Assembly (NCBI GenBank): GCA_902512585.1
Contig: CABXJW010000002.1
Coordinates: 1 to 59,176, forward strand
From: an uncultured Woeseiaceae bacterium
GTDB lineage: Bacteria; Pseudomonadota; Gammaproteobacteria; Steroidobacterales; Woeseiaceae
DNA: 59,176 nucleotides
Direction of reading: 5' to 3'
This document shows, in pieces, positions 17,909 to 26,726 of the stretch. Each line of letters starts with the position of its first letter. The first letter of the stretch is position 1. Under the pieces are notes generated by a model that was not told the DNA's origin, made no database searches, and saw only the letters and a list, made by a program, of their open reading frames with translations. The translations under genes were made by a program, and so were the position numbers.

Positions 17909-18901
17909 TTATTCTATATTTTGATCGGTTGAATTATTCTTAATTCTATCTAAATATTTCTGCACAGCAAGATCATGATCATCTTTATTTGTAGAAAAAA
18001 TATGCCTCCCATCATCGTTACCGGTCGCCACAAAATATATATTTTTTTCATCTGCCGGATTTAAAGCAGCTTTTATGGATTCTATGCCTGGAAGTGCAAT
18101 TGGTGTGGGCGGCAAACCATAGCGTGTATAAGTATTATAAGGTGTATCCAACCGCATATTAGTTCTGGTTAAATCGCCATTAAATGCATTGCCCAATCCA
18201 TAAATTATTGTTGGATCTGTTTGAAGGCGCATATTTATTTTTAACCTTTCAATAAATACACTGGCAATTTTTGCCCTTTCATCAGATACAGCAGTTTCTT
18301 TTTCAATTATTGAGGCAAGAATAAGTCCCTCATAAGGTGATCCTAAAGGAATTTCCATGGTGCGATTAAGCCATTCTTCCGCAAGTGTATTTAAAAGAGC
18401 TTCGTGAGCACGCTGAAGTAAAGTCGAGACCTTCGATTTTCTTGGAATCATATATGTTTCTGGTAAAAACATTCCTTCAGAGAGATACATTGATTCTTCA
18501 TTGCTATAACCACCTGTGTAGTTAATCCAATCAATGGCTTGGTTATTATCTATAAAAAGATCAGATTTTATTATCTGTTGTTGTAAATCCTTTACCGACC
18601 ATCCCTCAATAATAGTGAAGGCGTGTAAATGAACTTTACCAGATATGAATAAGTTAATTATCTCGATCACACTAGTCTTACCAGATAATAAATATTCACC
18701 TGCTTTTATTTTGGTCGCTGATTTACTTAAGCGAATATACAGATCTAGCCAAAAACTCTGCGCACTAATGTTATTAGCTTCTAGGCGTAAAAATACTTGA
18801 GAAGAACTCTCACCAGGATAAATTTCAAAAAATACAGATTGATCGGTGAGATCAATAGTAGAATAAAGAGCCTTATAAGAAAAAGTACCGATCATAAACA
18901 C
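17909..18901 (-). CDS. mltG: Endolytic murein transglycosylase MltG (YceG)
   Basis: The YceG-family core is clear: LASIIEKETAVSDERAKIASVF with the catalytic Glu, LQTDPTIIYGLG, YNTYTRYGLPPTPIALPG and a C-terminal FSTNKDDHDLAVQKY. The enzyme cleaves nascent glycan strands at the inner membrane. The start is uncertain. The only standard start is a GTG at 18901, which would leave just about ten residues of the N-terminal membrane helix. The frame stays open upstream to a TAA at 18983-18985, encoding a basic tail and the rest of a helix (CLSLIIAVFMIGTFSY), but it has no ATG, GTG or TTG. A rarer start such as ATT or CTG is possible. Confidence 0.9.
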   Translation of the reverse strand: MFMIGTFSYKALYSTIDLTDQSVFFEIYPGESSSQVFLRLEANNISAQSFWLDLYIRLSKSATKIKAGEYLLSGKTSVIEIINLFISGKVHLHAFTIIEGWSVKDLQQQIIKSDLFIDNNQAIDWINYTGGYSNEESMYLSEGMFLPETYMIPRKSKVSTLLQRAHEALLNTLAEEWLNRTMEIPLGSPYEGLILASIIEKETAVSDERAKIASVFIERLKINMRLQTDPTIIYGLGNAFNGDLTRTNMRLDTPYNTYTRYGLPPTPIALPGIESIKAALNPADEKNIYFVATGNDDGRHIFSTNKDDHDLAVQKYLDRIKNNSTDQNIE

Positions 18902-19020
18902 TGCAATGATCAGTGATAAACATGTTAATTTTAGAATTTTTAATTGCTTGCTAAGAATTTTTATAATCTCTTGATTTGTTATTTAAAATTTTTAATTCAA
19001 TCGTTAACTTAATATACAAT

Positions 19021-19046
19021 AAAAAAACGCCTCATAAGAGGCGTTT
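19021..19046 (-). terminator. Intrinsic terminator after acpP
   Basis: On the reverse strand a perfect 9-bp stem AAACGCCTC/GAGGCGTTT with loop TTAT runs into a T tract. It lies 27 bases past the acpP stop. It ends the fabD-fabG-acpP transcript before mltG. Confidence 0.93.
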
Positions 19047-19073
19047 CTGAATACCAAAAAAAATAATTATTAA

Positions 19074-19313
19074 TTATTCAGATTCTTTAGATTTTACAAA
19101 ATCAATTGCCTGTTGAACAGTGGTAATTTTTTCAGCATCTTCATCTGGAATTTCAGTATCAAACTCTTCCTCAAGCGCCATAACTAGCTCAACTGTATCC
19201 AATGAGTCAGCACCTAAATCATCAACAAACGATGCTTCATTAGTCACTTCATCACCCTTAACGCCTAGTTGCTCAGCAACAATACTTTTTACCTGCTCTT
19301 CGATGTTACTCAT
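19074..19313 (-). CDS. acpP: Acyl carrier protein
   Basis: The 79-residue acidic protein contains the phosphopantetheine site [11 protein letters not shown], with the modified Ser at about residue 37. It carries acyl chains during fatty-acid synthesis. The ribosome site AAGGAG is strong, as expected for one of the most abundant proteins. A 165-base gap separates it from fabG, enough for its own promoter, and a strong terminator follows it. fabF, which usually follows acpP in this gene order, is not present. Confidence 0.98.
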   Translation of the reverse strand: MSNIEEQVKSIVAEQLGVKGDEVTNEASFVDDLGADSLDTVELVMALEEEFDTEIPDEDAEKITTVQQAIDFVKSKESE

Positions 19314-19478
19314 TTTTTTCTCCTTGAGGACTTACTAAAGAAACGAAATAAAATATTTAAATTAATTTTTTACTTTTTTCAATCTACCTTCCATCTCTGA
19401 TACAAGGTGATTTAAACAAAATTTCTAATTTATGGTGCTGTATTGTAGGCGAAAGTTCACTCTCAATCTACATACAAT

Positions 19479-20234
19479 TCAATTCATTAACATTCCACCG
19501 TTTATATTGATGGTTTCACCAGTTATATAGGAGGCTGAATCAGAGGCTAAATAAACTACCATAGCAGCAATTTCTTCAACTTGACCAAACCTCTTAAGCG
19601 GAACTTGCGCGAGCATTTTTTCTGCTTGCTCTGACGTTAACGCGTCAGTCATGTCAGTTTGAATAAGCCCAGGAGCGATAATATTTGCTGTTATATTTCT
19701 CGAGCCAACCTCTCTTGCTAGAGATTTAGTGAACCCAATAACACCAGCCTTAGATGCAGCATAATTTGTTTGACCAGGGTTGCCTGTTAACCCAACAACT
19801 GATGATATATTTATTATTCTCCCATAACGCTGTTTCATCATTGTTTTTAATGCAAGTTTACAGATTCGATAGGTACCATTGAGATTTGCGTTAATGACAT
19901 CATTCCAGTCATTCTCCTTCATTCGAGCCAAAAGATTATCATTTGTGATACCTGCGTTATTAATGACAATGTCTAGAGTATTTTCTTGGTTAAGAATATC
20001 AGAAATAAGTGCAAGTGATGATTCTGTATTTGTAATATCTAGAATAGCGCCCCTACCTTGGCTAATTAAATTCTCTGTAATACGAGCGGCACCTTTTTCG
20101 GTTGTCGCTGTACCTATTACCTTGGCGCCAGCTTGAGATAAAGCTAACGCAATAGCGGCACCTATACCGCGACTCGCCCCTGTTACCAGCGCGACCTTAC
20201 CTTTAAGTGTATTTGGTGTAAATATATTAGCCAT
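19479..20234 (-). CDS. fabG: 3-oxoacyl-[acyl-carrier-protein] reductase
   Basis: The SDR-type enzyme has VTGASRGIGAAIA, INNAGIT, the catalytic Ser (NISSVVGL) and YAASK, plus the C-terminal substrate-loop and ITGETININGG typical of FabG. It reduces 3-oxoacyl-ACP with NADPH. The ATG at 20234 has a GAGG site seven bases upstream and is preferred over a TTG at 20246, which lies inside that site. It follows fabD by 23 bases and belongs to the same operon. Confidence 0.95.
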   Translation of the reverse strand: MANIFTPNTLKGKVALVTGASRGIGAAIALALSQAGAKVIGTATTEKGAARITENLISQGRGAILDITNTESSLALISDILNQENTLDIVINNAGITNDNLLARMKENDWNDVINANLNGTYRICKLALKTMMKQRYGRIINISSVVGLTGNPGQTNYAASKAGVIGFTKSLAREVGSRNITANIIAPGLIQTDMTDALTSEQAEKMLAQVPLKRFGQVEEIAAMVVYLASDSASYITGETININGGMLMN

Positions 20235-20257
20235 TATAAACCTCAATCAGTCATTAA

Positions 20258-21193
20258 TTAATTTTTCTTCACTAACTCATTAAACTTATCGAATGAATCA
20301 ATAGTATTAAATTTTATGGCTTGATTGTTCTTATCAATTCTTTTAGCCAAGCCCGATAGTACTCCACCCGGTCCGAATTCTACAGAAATAGCTATATCCT
20401 TGCTAGCAATGTCCTGCATAGTTTCCGCCCAACGAACTGGATTATAGAGCTGACGCGTGAGTCCTTGAATTATACTCGTTTTATCAGAATAAAGTTTAAC
20501 ATCAACGTTATTAAGAACAGGAATAATAACTTTATTATAATTGACCTCTTCTAATTTTTTTTGTAATTTTTTTGCTGCTGGATGCATTAACCTACAATGC
20601 GATGGAATGCTGACATTAAGTAACATGGCTCTTCTGGCGCCATTTTCTTTACAAAGATTGATAGCTCGCTCTACTGCACTCTTTTCTCCCGCGATAACGA
20701 CTTGGCCAGGTGCATTGAAATTGACAGCCTCAACTATTTCATCTTCTTCAGCTGCTTTACAGGCATTAATAACACCAAGATTATCGAGCCCTAATATTGC
20801 TGCCATTGCACCAGAATTTTTTGGTACAGCCTGATGCATCAATTGCGCCCGATATTTAACCAGCTCGATAGTTCCCTGAAAATCCAGCGCGCCGGAGCAA
20901 ACCAGTGCTGTATATTCCCCTAAACTATGTCCTGCCATAATTGCCGGACTAAGTGTTGTTTTAGATATAAAGAATCGCCATGCAGCAACTCCAGCAACAA
21001 GCATTGCTGGTTGCGTATAAAGAGTGTCATTTAATTGTGCTTCAGGACCATCAGTTATTAATTCCCAGAGATCATAACTTAATACTGAACTAGCTTCATT
21101 GAAAGTATCTCGGACAATACTAGAGGCTGAGTAAAGCTCAGACATCATACCTATAGACTGAGAACCTTGACCAGGAAACACCGCAGCGAACAT
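20258..21193 (-). CDS. fabD: Malonyl-CoA:ACP transacylase
   Basis: The protein begins FAAVFPGQGSQSIGM and carries GHSLGEYTAL with the acyl-accepting Ser, then a conserved His in VSIPSHCRLM and VEFGPGGVLSGL near the end. It transfers malonate from CoA to ACP. The ATG at 21193 has a GGA element 9-10 bases upstream; a TTG at 21211 adds six residues that overlap that element, so the shorter form is preferred. It is the first gene of fabD-fabG-acpP and is divergent from gspG; no fabH precedes it here. Confidence 0.95.
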   Translation of the reverse strand: MFAAVFPGQGSQSIGMMSELYSASSIVRDTFNEASSVLSYDLWELITDGPEAQLNDTLYTQPAMLVAGVAAWRFFISKTTLSPAIMAGHSLGEYTALVCSGALDFQGTIELVKYRAQLMHQAVPKNSGAMAAILGLDNLGVINACKAAEEDEIVEAVNFNAPGQVVIAGEKSAVERAINLCKENGARRAMLLNVSIPSHCRLMHPAAKKLQKKLEEVNYNKVIIPVLNNVDVKLYSDKTSIIQGLTRQLYNPVRWAETMQDIASKDIAISVEFGPGGVLSGLAKRIDKNNQAIKFNTIDSFDKFNELVKKN

Positions 21194-21346
21194 ATAAATA
21201 TTCCAATTCAAAAATAAGTTAGTTTAATTCTATATTATAACTTCGCCATAATTAATTAATATTTAAATGTTATTGCGCTTTAATAAATCTGATTAATAGG
21301 TGTATGATTGATGTAAATTGGAAGTAAGAAAAATTAAGGCAATATT

Positions 21347-21775
21347 TTGGACAAAAAAAATAAAAATCAAGGCTTCACTCTTATTGAAATTATGGTAGTG
21401 GTTATAATTTTGGGCATACTGACAGCTATCGTTGCCCCAAATATTATAGGCAGAGTTAGTGATGCTCAAATCTCAGCGGCCAAACAAGATCTCAGAAATA
21501 TTGACAGTGCGCTGAGATTATATCGTCTAGATAATTTTAATTACCCATCGAATGAGCAAGGTATAAAGGCACTCACCGTAAAACCAGTTGGACAAAATAT
21601 TAGAAACTGGAAAGGCCCCTATTTAAATAAAACACCACTTGATCCATGGGGTAATCAATACCAATATGTGTACCCTGGATTAAATGGTGAAATTGATATA
21701 TTTACCTATGGTAGAGATGGTCGTATGGGAGGTGAAGGCGACGATGCTGATATCGGTAATTGGGACAATCAGTAA
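21347..21775 (+). CDS. gspG: Type II secretion major pseudopilin GspG
   Basis: A short basic leader ends at the prepilin peptidase site G|FTLIE (Gly9), followed by a hydrophobic helix. The C-terminal part shows WKGPYLNKTPLDPWGNQYQY and the Gly/Asp-rich Ca-binding end found in GspG. The start is TTG at 21347, with AAGG eight bases upstream; no ATG is available in frame before the leader. It forms the shaft of the pseudopilus. It leads an eight-gene block, gspG to gspN, without gspC-F nearby. Confidence 0.95.
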   Translation: MDKKNKNQGFTLIEIMVVVIILGILTAIVAPNIIGRVSDAQISAAKQDLRNIDSALRLYRLDNFNYPSNEQGIKALTVKPVGQNIRNWKGPYLNKTPLDPWGNQYQYVYPGLNGEIDIFTYGRDGRMGGEGDDADIGNWDNQ

Positions 21776-22349
21776 TAATTTACAGCAACTGAAGTCACCA
21801 CTTCTTAGTAACCAAAAATCAAGGAACTCCAGTGGCTTTACATTAATAGAGCTTCTGCTTGTAATTGCTATTCTCGGTGTAATAACCTCAATTTCAATAT
21901 TTGCAATCAATACAGCAAGTAAAAATGATGACCTTAAAAATGATGCTAGTCGATTAATATCACTGATAGAATTATCCAGAGAAGAGGCAATCATGCAAAG
22001 TCGTGATTACGGTATTGAATTTCTAGATGATGGTTATCAATTTCTTGAATATATACCCGATCTTGAATCATGGAAAATAATCATTAATGATAATTTATTT
22101 AGAAAACGAAAATTTTCTCCAAATATCCAATACGATCTTTATATTGAAAATAAGGCAATCAAAATTACTGAGGAACAAAAGAATAGTAAACGCGATGCTA
22201 ATGATAATTTAAATTTAGAGAGAGTACCTCATACTCTTATTTTATCCAGCGGAGATTTGAACCCATTCTCATTAAGACTCTATAAAAACTTAAATTCGGT
22301 AATTGAGATAAGCGCTTCATTGGATGGTGCAATAAATGTTACTGAATAG
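21744..22349 (+). CDS. gspH: Type II secretion minor pseudopilin GspH
   Basis: The prepilin motif G|FTLIELLLVIAILG lies about 31 residues from the chosen start, a rather long leader. The ATG at 21744 has a good GGAGGTGAAGG stretch upstream within gspG, overlapping that gene by 32 bases. An ATG at 21684 would give an even longer leader. The remaining sequence is a poorly conserved periplasmic domain with SREEAIMQSRDYGIEF, typical of GspH. It is an initiating or tip-proximal pseudopilin. Confidence 0.85.
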   Translation: MLISVIGTISNNLQQLKSPLLSNQKSRNSSGFTLIELLLVIAILGVITSISIFAINTASKNDDLKNDASRLISLIELSREEAIMQSRDYGIEFLDDGYQFLEYIPDLESWKIIINDNLFRKRKFSPNIQYDLYIENKAIKITEEQKNSKRDANDNLNLERVPHTLILSSGDLNPFSLRLYKNLNSVIEISASLDGAINVTE

Positions 22350-22740
22350 CTTTGCTGGCATAGAAGATAAACACTCAGCCTTTACTCTAATTGAAGTCTT
22401 GATTGCTTTAACTATTGTTGCAATCGCCCTGGGCAGCGCCATCAGCGTCACTAGCCAAGATATTATGCGTGCCGATTCCATGCAACAAAGAACATATGCG
22501 AACTGGATTGCACAAAATAAAATTGCGGAATACAGAATCAATGAATTATCGCCTAAAACTGGTAAGGATGAAGGTGAGGTTTTTTTTGCTGGAGATACTT
22601 GGAATTGGGAGACAACCATCACAGAAACAGGTATAGACAATTTATATCGTCTTGATGTGGCCGTTAGCATTTCATCAAGAGAACTTCCAGATAGAACCAT
22701 TACTGGCTTTATTCAAAATAAGTCAAAAATCACACCATGA
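22336..22740 (+). CDS. gspI: Type II secretion minor pseudopilin GspI
   Basis: The helix FTLIEVLIALTIVAIALG and the following ANWIAQNKIAEYRI are typical of GspI, and the 134-residue length is normal. The residue before the cleavage site is Ala (HSA|FTLIE) instead of the usual Gly, an uncommon but sometimes tolerated change. It overlaps gspH by 14 bases and gspJ by four. It forms the pseudopilus tip with GspJ and GspK. Confidence 0.9.
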   Translation: MLLNSFAGIEDKHSAFTLIEVLIALTIVAIALGSAISVTSQDIMRADSMQQRTYANWIAQNKIAEYRINELSPKTGKDEGEVFFAGDTWNWETTITETGIDNLYRLDVAVSISSRELPDRTITGFIQNKSKITP

Positions 22741-23357
22741 TTAATCACGCCCATAATAAAGGATTTACATTAATTGAAACCTTAGTCTCAATTACAATTT
22801 TTTCCATTTTATCAGTCTTAGCCTATAGCACGCTAAATCAAACAATAATTACAGCAGATATTTTATCTAATCGAATGGATAATGTTCAGTCTCTACAGAG
22901 AGCAGTAAGATTGATCGAGCAAGATTTCCTGCAGCTCGCCCGAAGACCTATCAGAAGCGAGATTGGCAATACTCAATTAGCTGCTCTTACAACAAGTTCT
23001 GCTAATATTTTTCCAATTGAACTCACAAGGCATGGGTGGCCCAATCCACTCATGTTAAAAAGGAGCACCTTACAACGAATTGCCTATAGCTTGGATGGAA
23101 ATAATTTACTTCGACATTACTGGAATGTACTAGATAAGACTTATATGAATACAATACAAAGTGATATTATTTTAGGTAATGTTAGAGAATTTAATTTTTC
23201 TTTTTTGAAAAATAAGGTCGATTGGACTGATCAGTGGCCACCTATAGATGTTGAAACCAATAATAGTTATACAATTTTACCCAACGCCATAAAGGTAACC
23301 ATTATTTTTACTGACGATACCGAAATTTACCGATTAATTAAAATATCCAATGAATAA
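22737..23357 (+). CDS. gspJ: Type II secretion minor pseudopilin GspJ
   Basis: The leader ends in NKG|FTLIETLVSITIFSILS, followed by the GspJ-type LQRAVRLIEQDFLQLARRPIR block and a C-terminal beta-domain. The start overlaps the gspI stop as ATGA, indicating coupled translation, and its end overlaps gspK by eight bases. The length of 206 residues is normal. It forms the tip complex with GspI and GspK. Confidence 0.92.
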   Translation: MINHAHNKGFTLIETLVSITIFSILSVLAYSTLNQTIITADILSNRMDNVQSLQRAVRLIEQDFLQLARRPIRSEIGNTQLAALTTSSANIFPIELTRHGWPNPLMLKRSTLQRIAYSLDGNNLLRHYWNVLDKTYMNTIQSDIILGNVREFNFSFLKNKVDWTDQWPPIDVETNNSYTILPNAIKVTIIFTDDTEIYRLIKISNE

Positions 23358-24279
23358 TAATATTAAAGGCCATAACAAAGGTGTCGCCTTAATTACCGCT
23401 ATGATGATTGTAGCCATTACTGGAATTATTAGTTCAAACTTGTTATGGGATAATATCTTAGATACACGGCGCACAATGACAACACTCAGTAGAGATCAGG
23501 GTGTGCAAATTGCACTGGGTGTTGAAAGCTGGATCTTAACTTTACTTAAAGATGATGCGGTCAATACAAAATCAGATCATTTAAAGGAATTTTGGGCAAA
23601 AGAATTACCTCCATTGCCGATTGATGGCGGTGAAGTTTTTGGAGAAATTACTGATCTCCAAGCTAAATTTAACGTGAATAATTTAGTCTCAAGTGATGGA
23701 AAAATCAATGAATATTCTCTGAATCAATTCAAACGCTTATTAAGCTTGCTAAACATCAATAATAATCTTGCCTCAGAGCTTATAGACTGGATAGATCCTG
23801 ATCAATACCCAACATTTCCTGGTGGCGCTGAGGATGATGAGTATACAAAGTTAATACCTCCATATCGAACAAGTAATCAGCCAATGATTTCAATTTCTGA
23901 AATATTATCCCTTAAAACAATAACAAAAACCGATTACAGAGTATTAAAAAAATTCATTACCGCCCTTCCATCTCCAACAAAGATCAATGTTAATACAGCA
24001 GATCCATTAATCTTGGAATCTCTTGGTGACGGTATCACTAAAAATGATACTCAAAGACTAATAAAAGAAAGAGACCCTTCTGGATTTAATGATGCTGCAA
24101 ACTCATTTAGATCTTTACTTCTTCCTGAGAATTTATCTAAGATAAGTGGCACAACTAATTATTTTCAATTAAAGCTTATAATAAGAATTGATACTGTCAG
24201 TATAACTATGTTTAGTGTCATAAAAAGAGATGAGAATGGAAATGCCGCTATTTTAAGAAGAAGTTTTGGGGTTATTTAA
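23350..24279 (+). CDS. gspK: Type II secretion minor pseudopilin GspK
   Basis: The prepilin-like N-terminus is NKG|VALITAMMIVAI; it lacks the Glu at position 5, as expected for GspK, the pseudopilin thought to cap the tip. The protein is long for a pseudopilin (309 residues) and contains the SAM-like region INVNTADPLILESLGDG near residue 215. It overlaps gspJ and abuts gspL (stop and start share one base). Confidence 0.92.
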   Translation: MNNNIKGHNKGVALITAMMIVAITGIISSNLLWDNILDTRRTMTTLSRDQGVQIALGVESWILTLLKDDAVNTKSDHLKEFWAKELPPLPIDGGEVFGEITDLQAKFNVNNLVSSDGKINEYSLNQFKRLLSLLNINNNLASELIDWIDPDQYPTFPGGAEDDEYTKLIPPYRTSNQPMISISEILSLKTITKTDYRVLKKFITALPSPTKINVNTADPLILESLGDGITKNDTQRLIKERDPSGFNDAANSFRSLLLPENLSKISGTTNYFQLKLIIRIDTVSITMFSVIKRDENGNAAILRRSFGVI

Positions 24280-25505
24280 TGACAAATAAAACTATAATTA
24301 GACTAAATGAGCATTCTCCAGAATACGCTGAATGGATTGAAGTTAGCGAGCAAGGAAGGCAAGTCAGTGAACCGCAATCAGGTCCATTAGAGGATCTCCC
24401 GGATAATCTTCGATCGAATCATATCCTTGTTTTATTACCAGGAATGGAAGCTACAACAACATTTTTAAAACTACCTATCAAATCAATGCAGAAAATTAGA
24501 GCAGCTATACCTTTTGCACTAGAAGAGGAGCTTGCTGGTGATATCAAAGATTTGCATTTTAGCTTTAATAAAATTAAGGATAATAATGAAATATCCGTGA
24601 CATTAATTGCAAAAAAACGCCTTAATCATTATCTAAAACTCTTAGAAGAATCAAATATCAAATCATCTGTAATTACTTCAGAAGTTTTTGGTCTTGAAAA
24701 AATCAATAACACAATCACCATGATGATTGAGCCAGATAAAATTATACTAAACAATGGTTTGAACATAAATGTGGCTATAGAGAATAATAATTCACTGGAT
24801 ATCAAAAATATCATCAACCAAATAAAGAAGGATGGAGATTTCATCCAAATATATCTCAGTGAAGACATAAAGAACTATAATCAACTAGCAGATAAAATCA
24901 AAACAGATCAAGACAATATTGATATAAAGCTCATTCCAAAATACTCCATACAAAAACTATCACAGATTATAGTTACTTCGAATTTCGTAAATCTATTGCA
25001 AGGAAAATATGCAGTAAAAATTGATATTGCTAACTATTTTAGGCCATGGAAATACGTCGCAATCTTGATTATTACCCTTGGCTTCACTTCAATAGTCAAT
25101 GAGGCGTTATTGTATAAAGAGCTTACTGAGCTTGAATATGATTTGGTTAATCGTTTCTCAAATGAATATAGGAAATTTGATCCGAAAGCACGCAATATTA
25201 GTGATCCACTCCGAATTATTTCGGCGCTCCAGAATAATGGTCCAATTATTCCAGAGGTTTCCGTATTTTTGAGCTCTCTAGTTAATCTAAGCGAAGCTTT
25301 GAGTAAAAATAATGCGACTATCAATACAATAACTTACCAGGATGACATTGTTAATATCCGCATAACTTCCCCAGATGTAGCATCTCTTGATAAAGTTCGG
25401 AGAAATATCAATCAAAATAGCAATTTTCAGGCCACCATTTTATCCACCAATCAAATTTCAAATAATATTGAAAGTCGACTCGAGCTCAGGTTGAGAGGGT
25501 CATGA
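24279..25505 (+). CDS. gspL: Type II secretion inner-membrane protein GspL
   Basis: The N-terminal two-thirds is an actin-like cytoplasmic domain with MQKIRAAIPFALEEELAGDIKDLHF, the conserved GspL block; a membrane helix lies around residues 255-275 (YVAILIITLGFTSIVNEALL) and a ferredoxin-like periplasmic domain follows. It links the GspE ATPase to GspM. The gene is overlapped by gspM as ATGA. Length (408) is normal. Confidence 0.9.
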   Translation: MTNKTIIRLNEHSPEYAEWIEVSEQGRQVSEPQSGPLEDLPDNLRSNHILVLLPGMEATTTFLKLPIKSMQKIRAAIPFALEEELAGDIKDLHFSFNKIKDNNEISVTLIAKKRLNHYLKLLEESNIKSSVITSEVFGLEKINNTITMMIEPDKIILNNGLNINVAIENNNSLDIKNIINQIKKDGDFIQIYLSEDIKNYNQLADKIKTDQDNIDIKLIPKYSIQKLSQIIVTSNFVNLLQGKYAVKIDIANYFRPWKYVAILIITLGFTSIVNEALLYKELTELEYDLVNRFSNEYRKFDPKARNISDPLRIISALQNNGPIIPEVSVFLSSLVNLSEALSKNNATINTITYQDDIVNIRITSPDVASLDKVRRNINQNSNFQATILSTNQISNNIESRLELRLRGS

Positions 25506-25987
25506 TAAAGCAAATTCAGGAGCTTCAGCAACGTGAATTACTTTTGTTGTTAATGAGTGGAATTTTTTTAATATTAATTTCAATCTATATGTTTATTTGG
25601 GAGCCTCTTAATCAGCAGAATCAATTAACTCAGACTAAAATTAAGCAGTATGAATGGTCGCTCGTTGAGTTGAAATATCTTGAACAACTTAATCAAGTCG
25701 CTGATGAAGTTGACACCACTATTATTGGAGCTGATCAACCACTGGTGGTCGTCATTGATATTGTACTCAGAAAATATAATCTCTATGAAAATCTTCAAAG
25801 AAGCCAACCTATTGGAAATAATACAATACGAATTGAAATCAATGAAGGTAACTTCAATAATATAATTCTTAGTCTTAATGAATTAGAAAGCGTATATAAT
25901 TTAAGTGTTGACATGGCAAACATCTCCGCTTTACAAAATAATATCAACGGCAAAGTTGATGCGAGCATTACCCTTGACAGACTTTAG
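25502..25987 (+). CDS. gspM: Type II secretion inner-membrane protein GspM
   Basis: The 161-residue protein has one N-terminal membrane helix (LLLLMSGIFLILISIYMFIW) followed by a heptad-like stretch and a small periplasmic domain, the layout of GspM, with ADQPLVVVIDIVLRKYNL and SLNELE. Its position between gspL and gspN supports the call. Sequence conservation in this family is low. Confidence 0.85.
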   Translation: MIKQIQELQQRELLLLLMSGIFLILISIYMFIWEPLNQQNQLTQTKIKQYEWSLVELKYLEQLNQVADEVDTTIIGADQPLVVVIDIVLRKYNLYENLQRSQPIGNNTIRIEINEGNFNNIILSLNELESVYNLSVDMANISALQNNINGKVDASITLDRL

Positions 25988-26726
25988 AAGCTTAATAAAA
26001 GGCAAAACCATTTTCCTATTGATCGTGGTTTTTTTGATCGGAGCAATTAGTAATTTTCCTGCAAAAGCATTTGTTCGCTACGTGCTACCAGCATCGATAA
26101 TAGTCAATGGTACTAATGGTACAGTTTGGTATGGGTCAGCTAGTGAAGTATCCGTAAATAAGCTATTTCTCCGTGATATAAGATGGTCAATTAAGCCGAT
26201 AATGCTCTTAAGTGGTAACTTAAGTTATAAAATATCGTTATACCCATTTAATGGAAAGATAGATGGATTGGTCAGTAGTAATTTTACTGGCCCACTAACA
26301 TATCATGACATAAAAGGATCACTCTCTGAGGGGACATTATCTGAATTATTTCCATATTTAGGTATTGATGGTGAAATTAATTTAAATATTAACTCACTAA
26401 AATTAGTGAACAATCTTCCAGTGATGATGGATGGCAATATCAATATTATTAATCTCAAGATAAACGGACTATCAGATCAATCTATTGGCAATTATTTGCT
26501 TAAATTTGACCCAACAATTGATTCAATTATTGGTAGCATTGAAAGTGAGAATGCATTAATTGATGTAGCTGGTGTCATAAAACTTGAAACTGATGGCTCC
26601 TATGAGATTACTGGGGTTGTGTCACCAAATCAATTTACACCAGAAAAAATAATTGTGCTCCTGGGTTTCCTGGGCACACCAAATAATTTAAACCAACGTG
26701 ATTTTCGCTTTGAAGGTAGGCTCTAA
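25959..26726 (+). CDS. gspN: Type II secretion protein GspN
   Basis: The protein has a single N-terminal helix (IFLLIVVFLIGAISNFPA) and a periplasmic part with VLPASIIVNGTNGTVWYGSA, which is characteristic of GspN. The ATG at 25959 gives a 255-residue protein overlapping gspM by 29 bases; an ATG at 25905 would add 18 residues and a longer overlap. It ends convergently with the helicase gene, overlapping it by four bases. GspN is not present in all type II systems. Confidence 0.87.
   Translation: MRALPLTDFRSLIKGKTIFLLIVVFLIGAISNFPAKAFVRYVLPASIIVNGTNGTVWYGSASEVSVNKLFLRDIRWSIKPIMLLSGNLSYKISLYPFNGKIDGLVSSNFTGPLTYHDIKGSLSEGTLSELFPYLGIDGEINLNINSLKLVNNLPVMMDGNINIINLKINGLSDQSIGNYLLKFDPTIDSIIGSIESENALIDVAGVIKLETDGSYEITGVVSPNQFTPEKIIVLLGFLGTPNNLNQRDFRFEGRL

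Noticed and set aside
22317-22700. 127-codon reverse-strand frame over gspI
   Set aside because: It lies entirely over the gspH-gspI coding strand and shows no domain.
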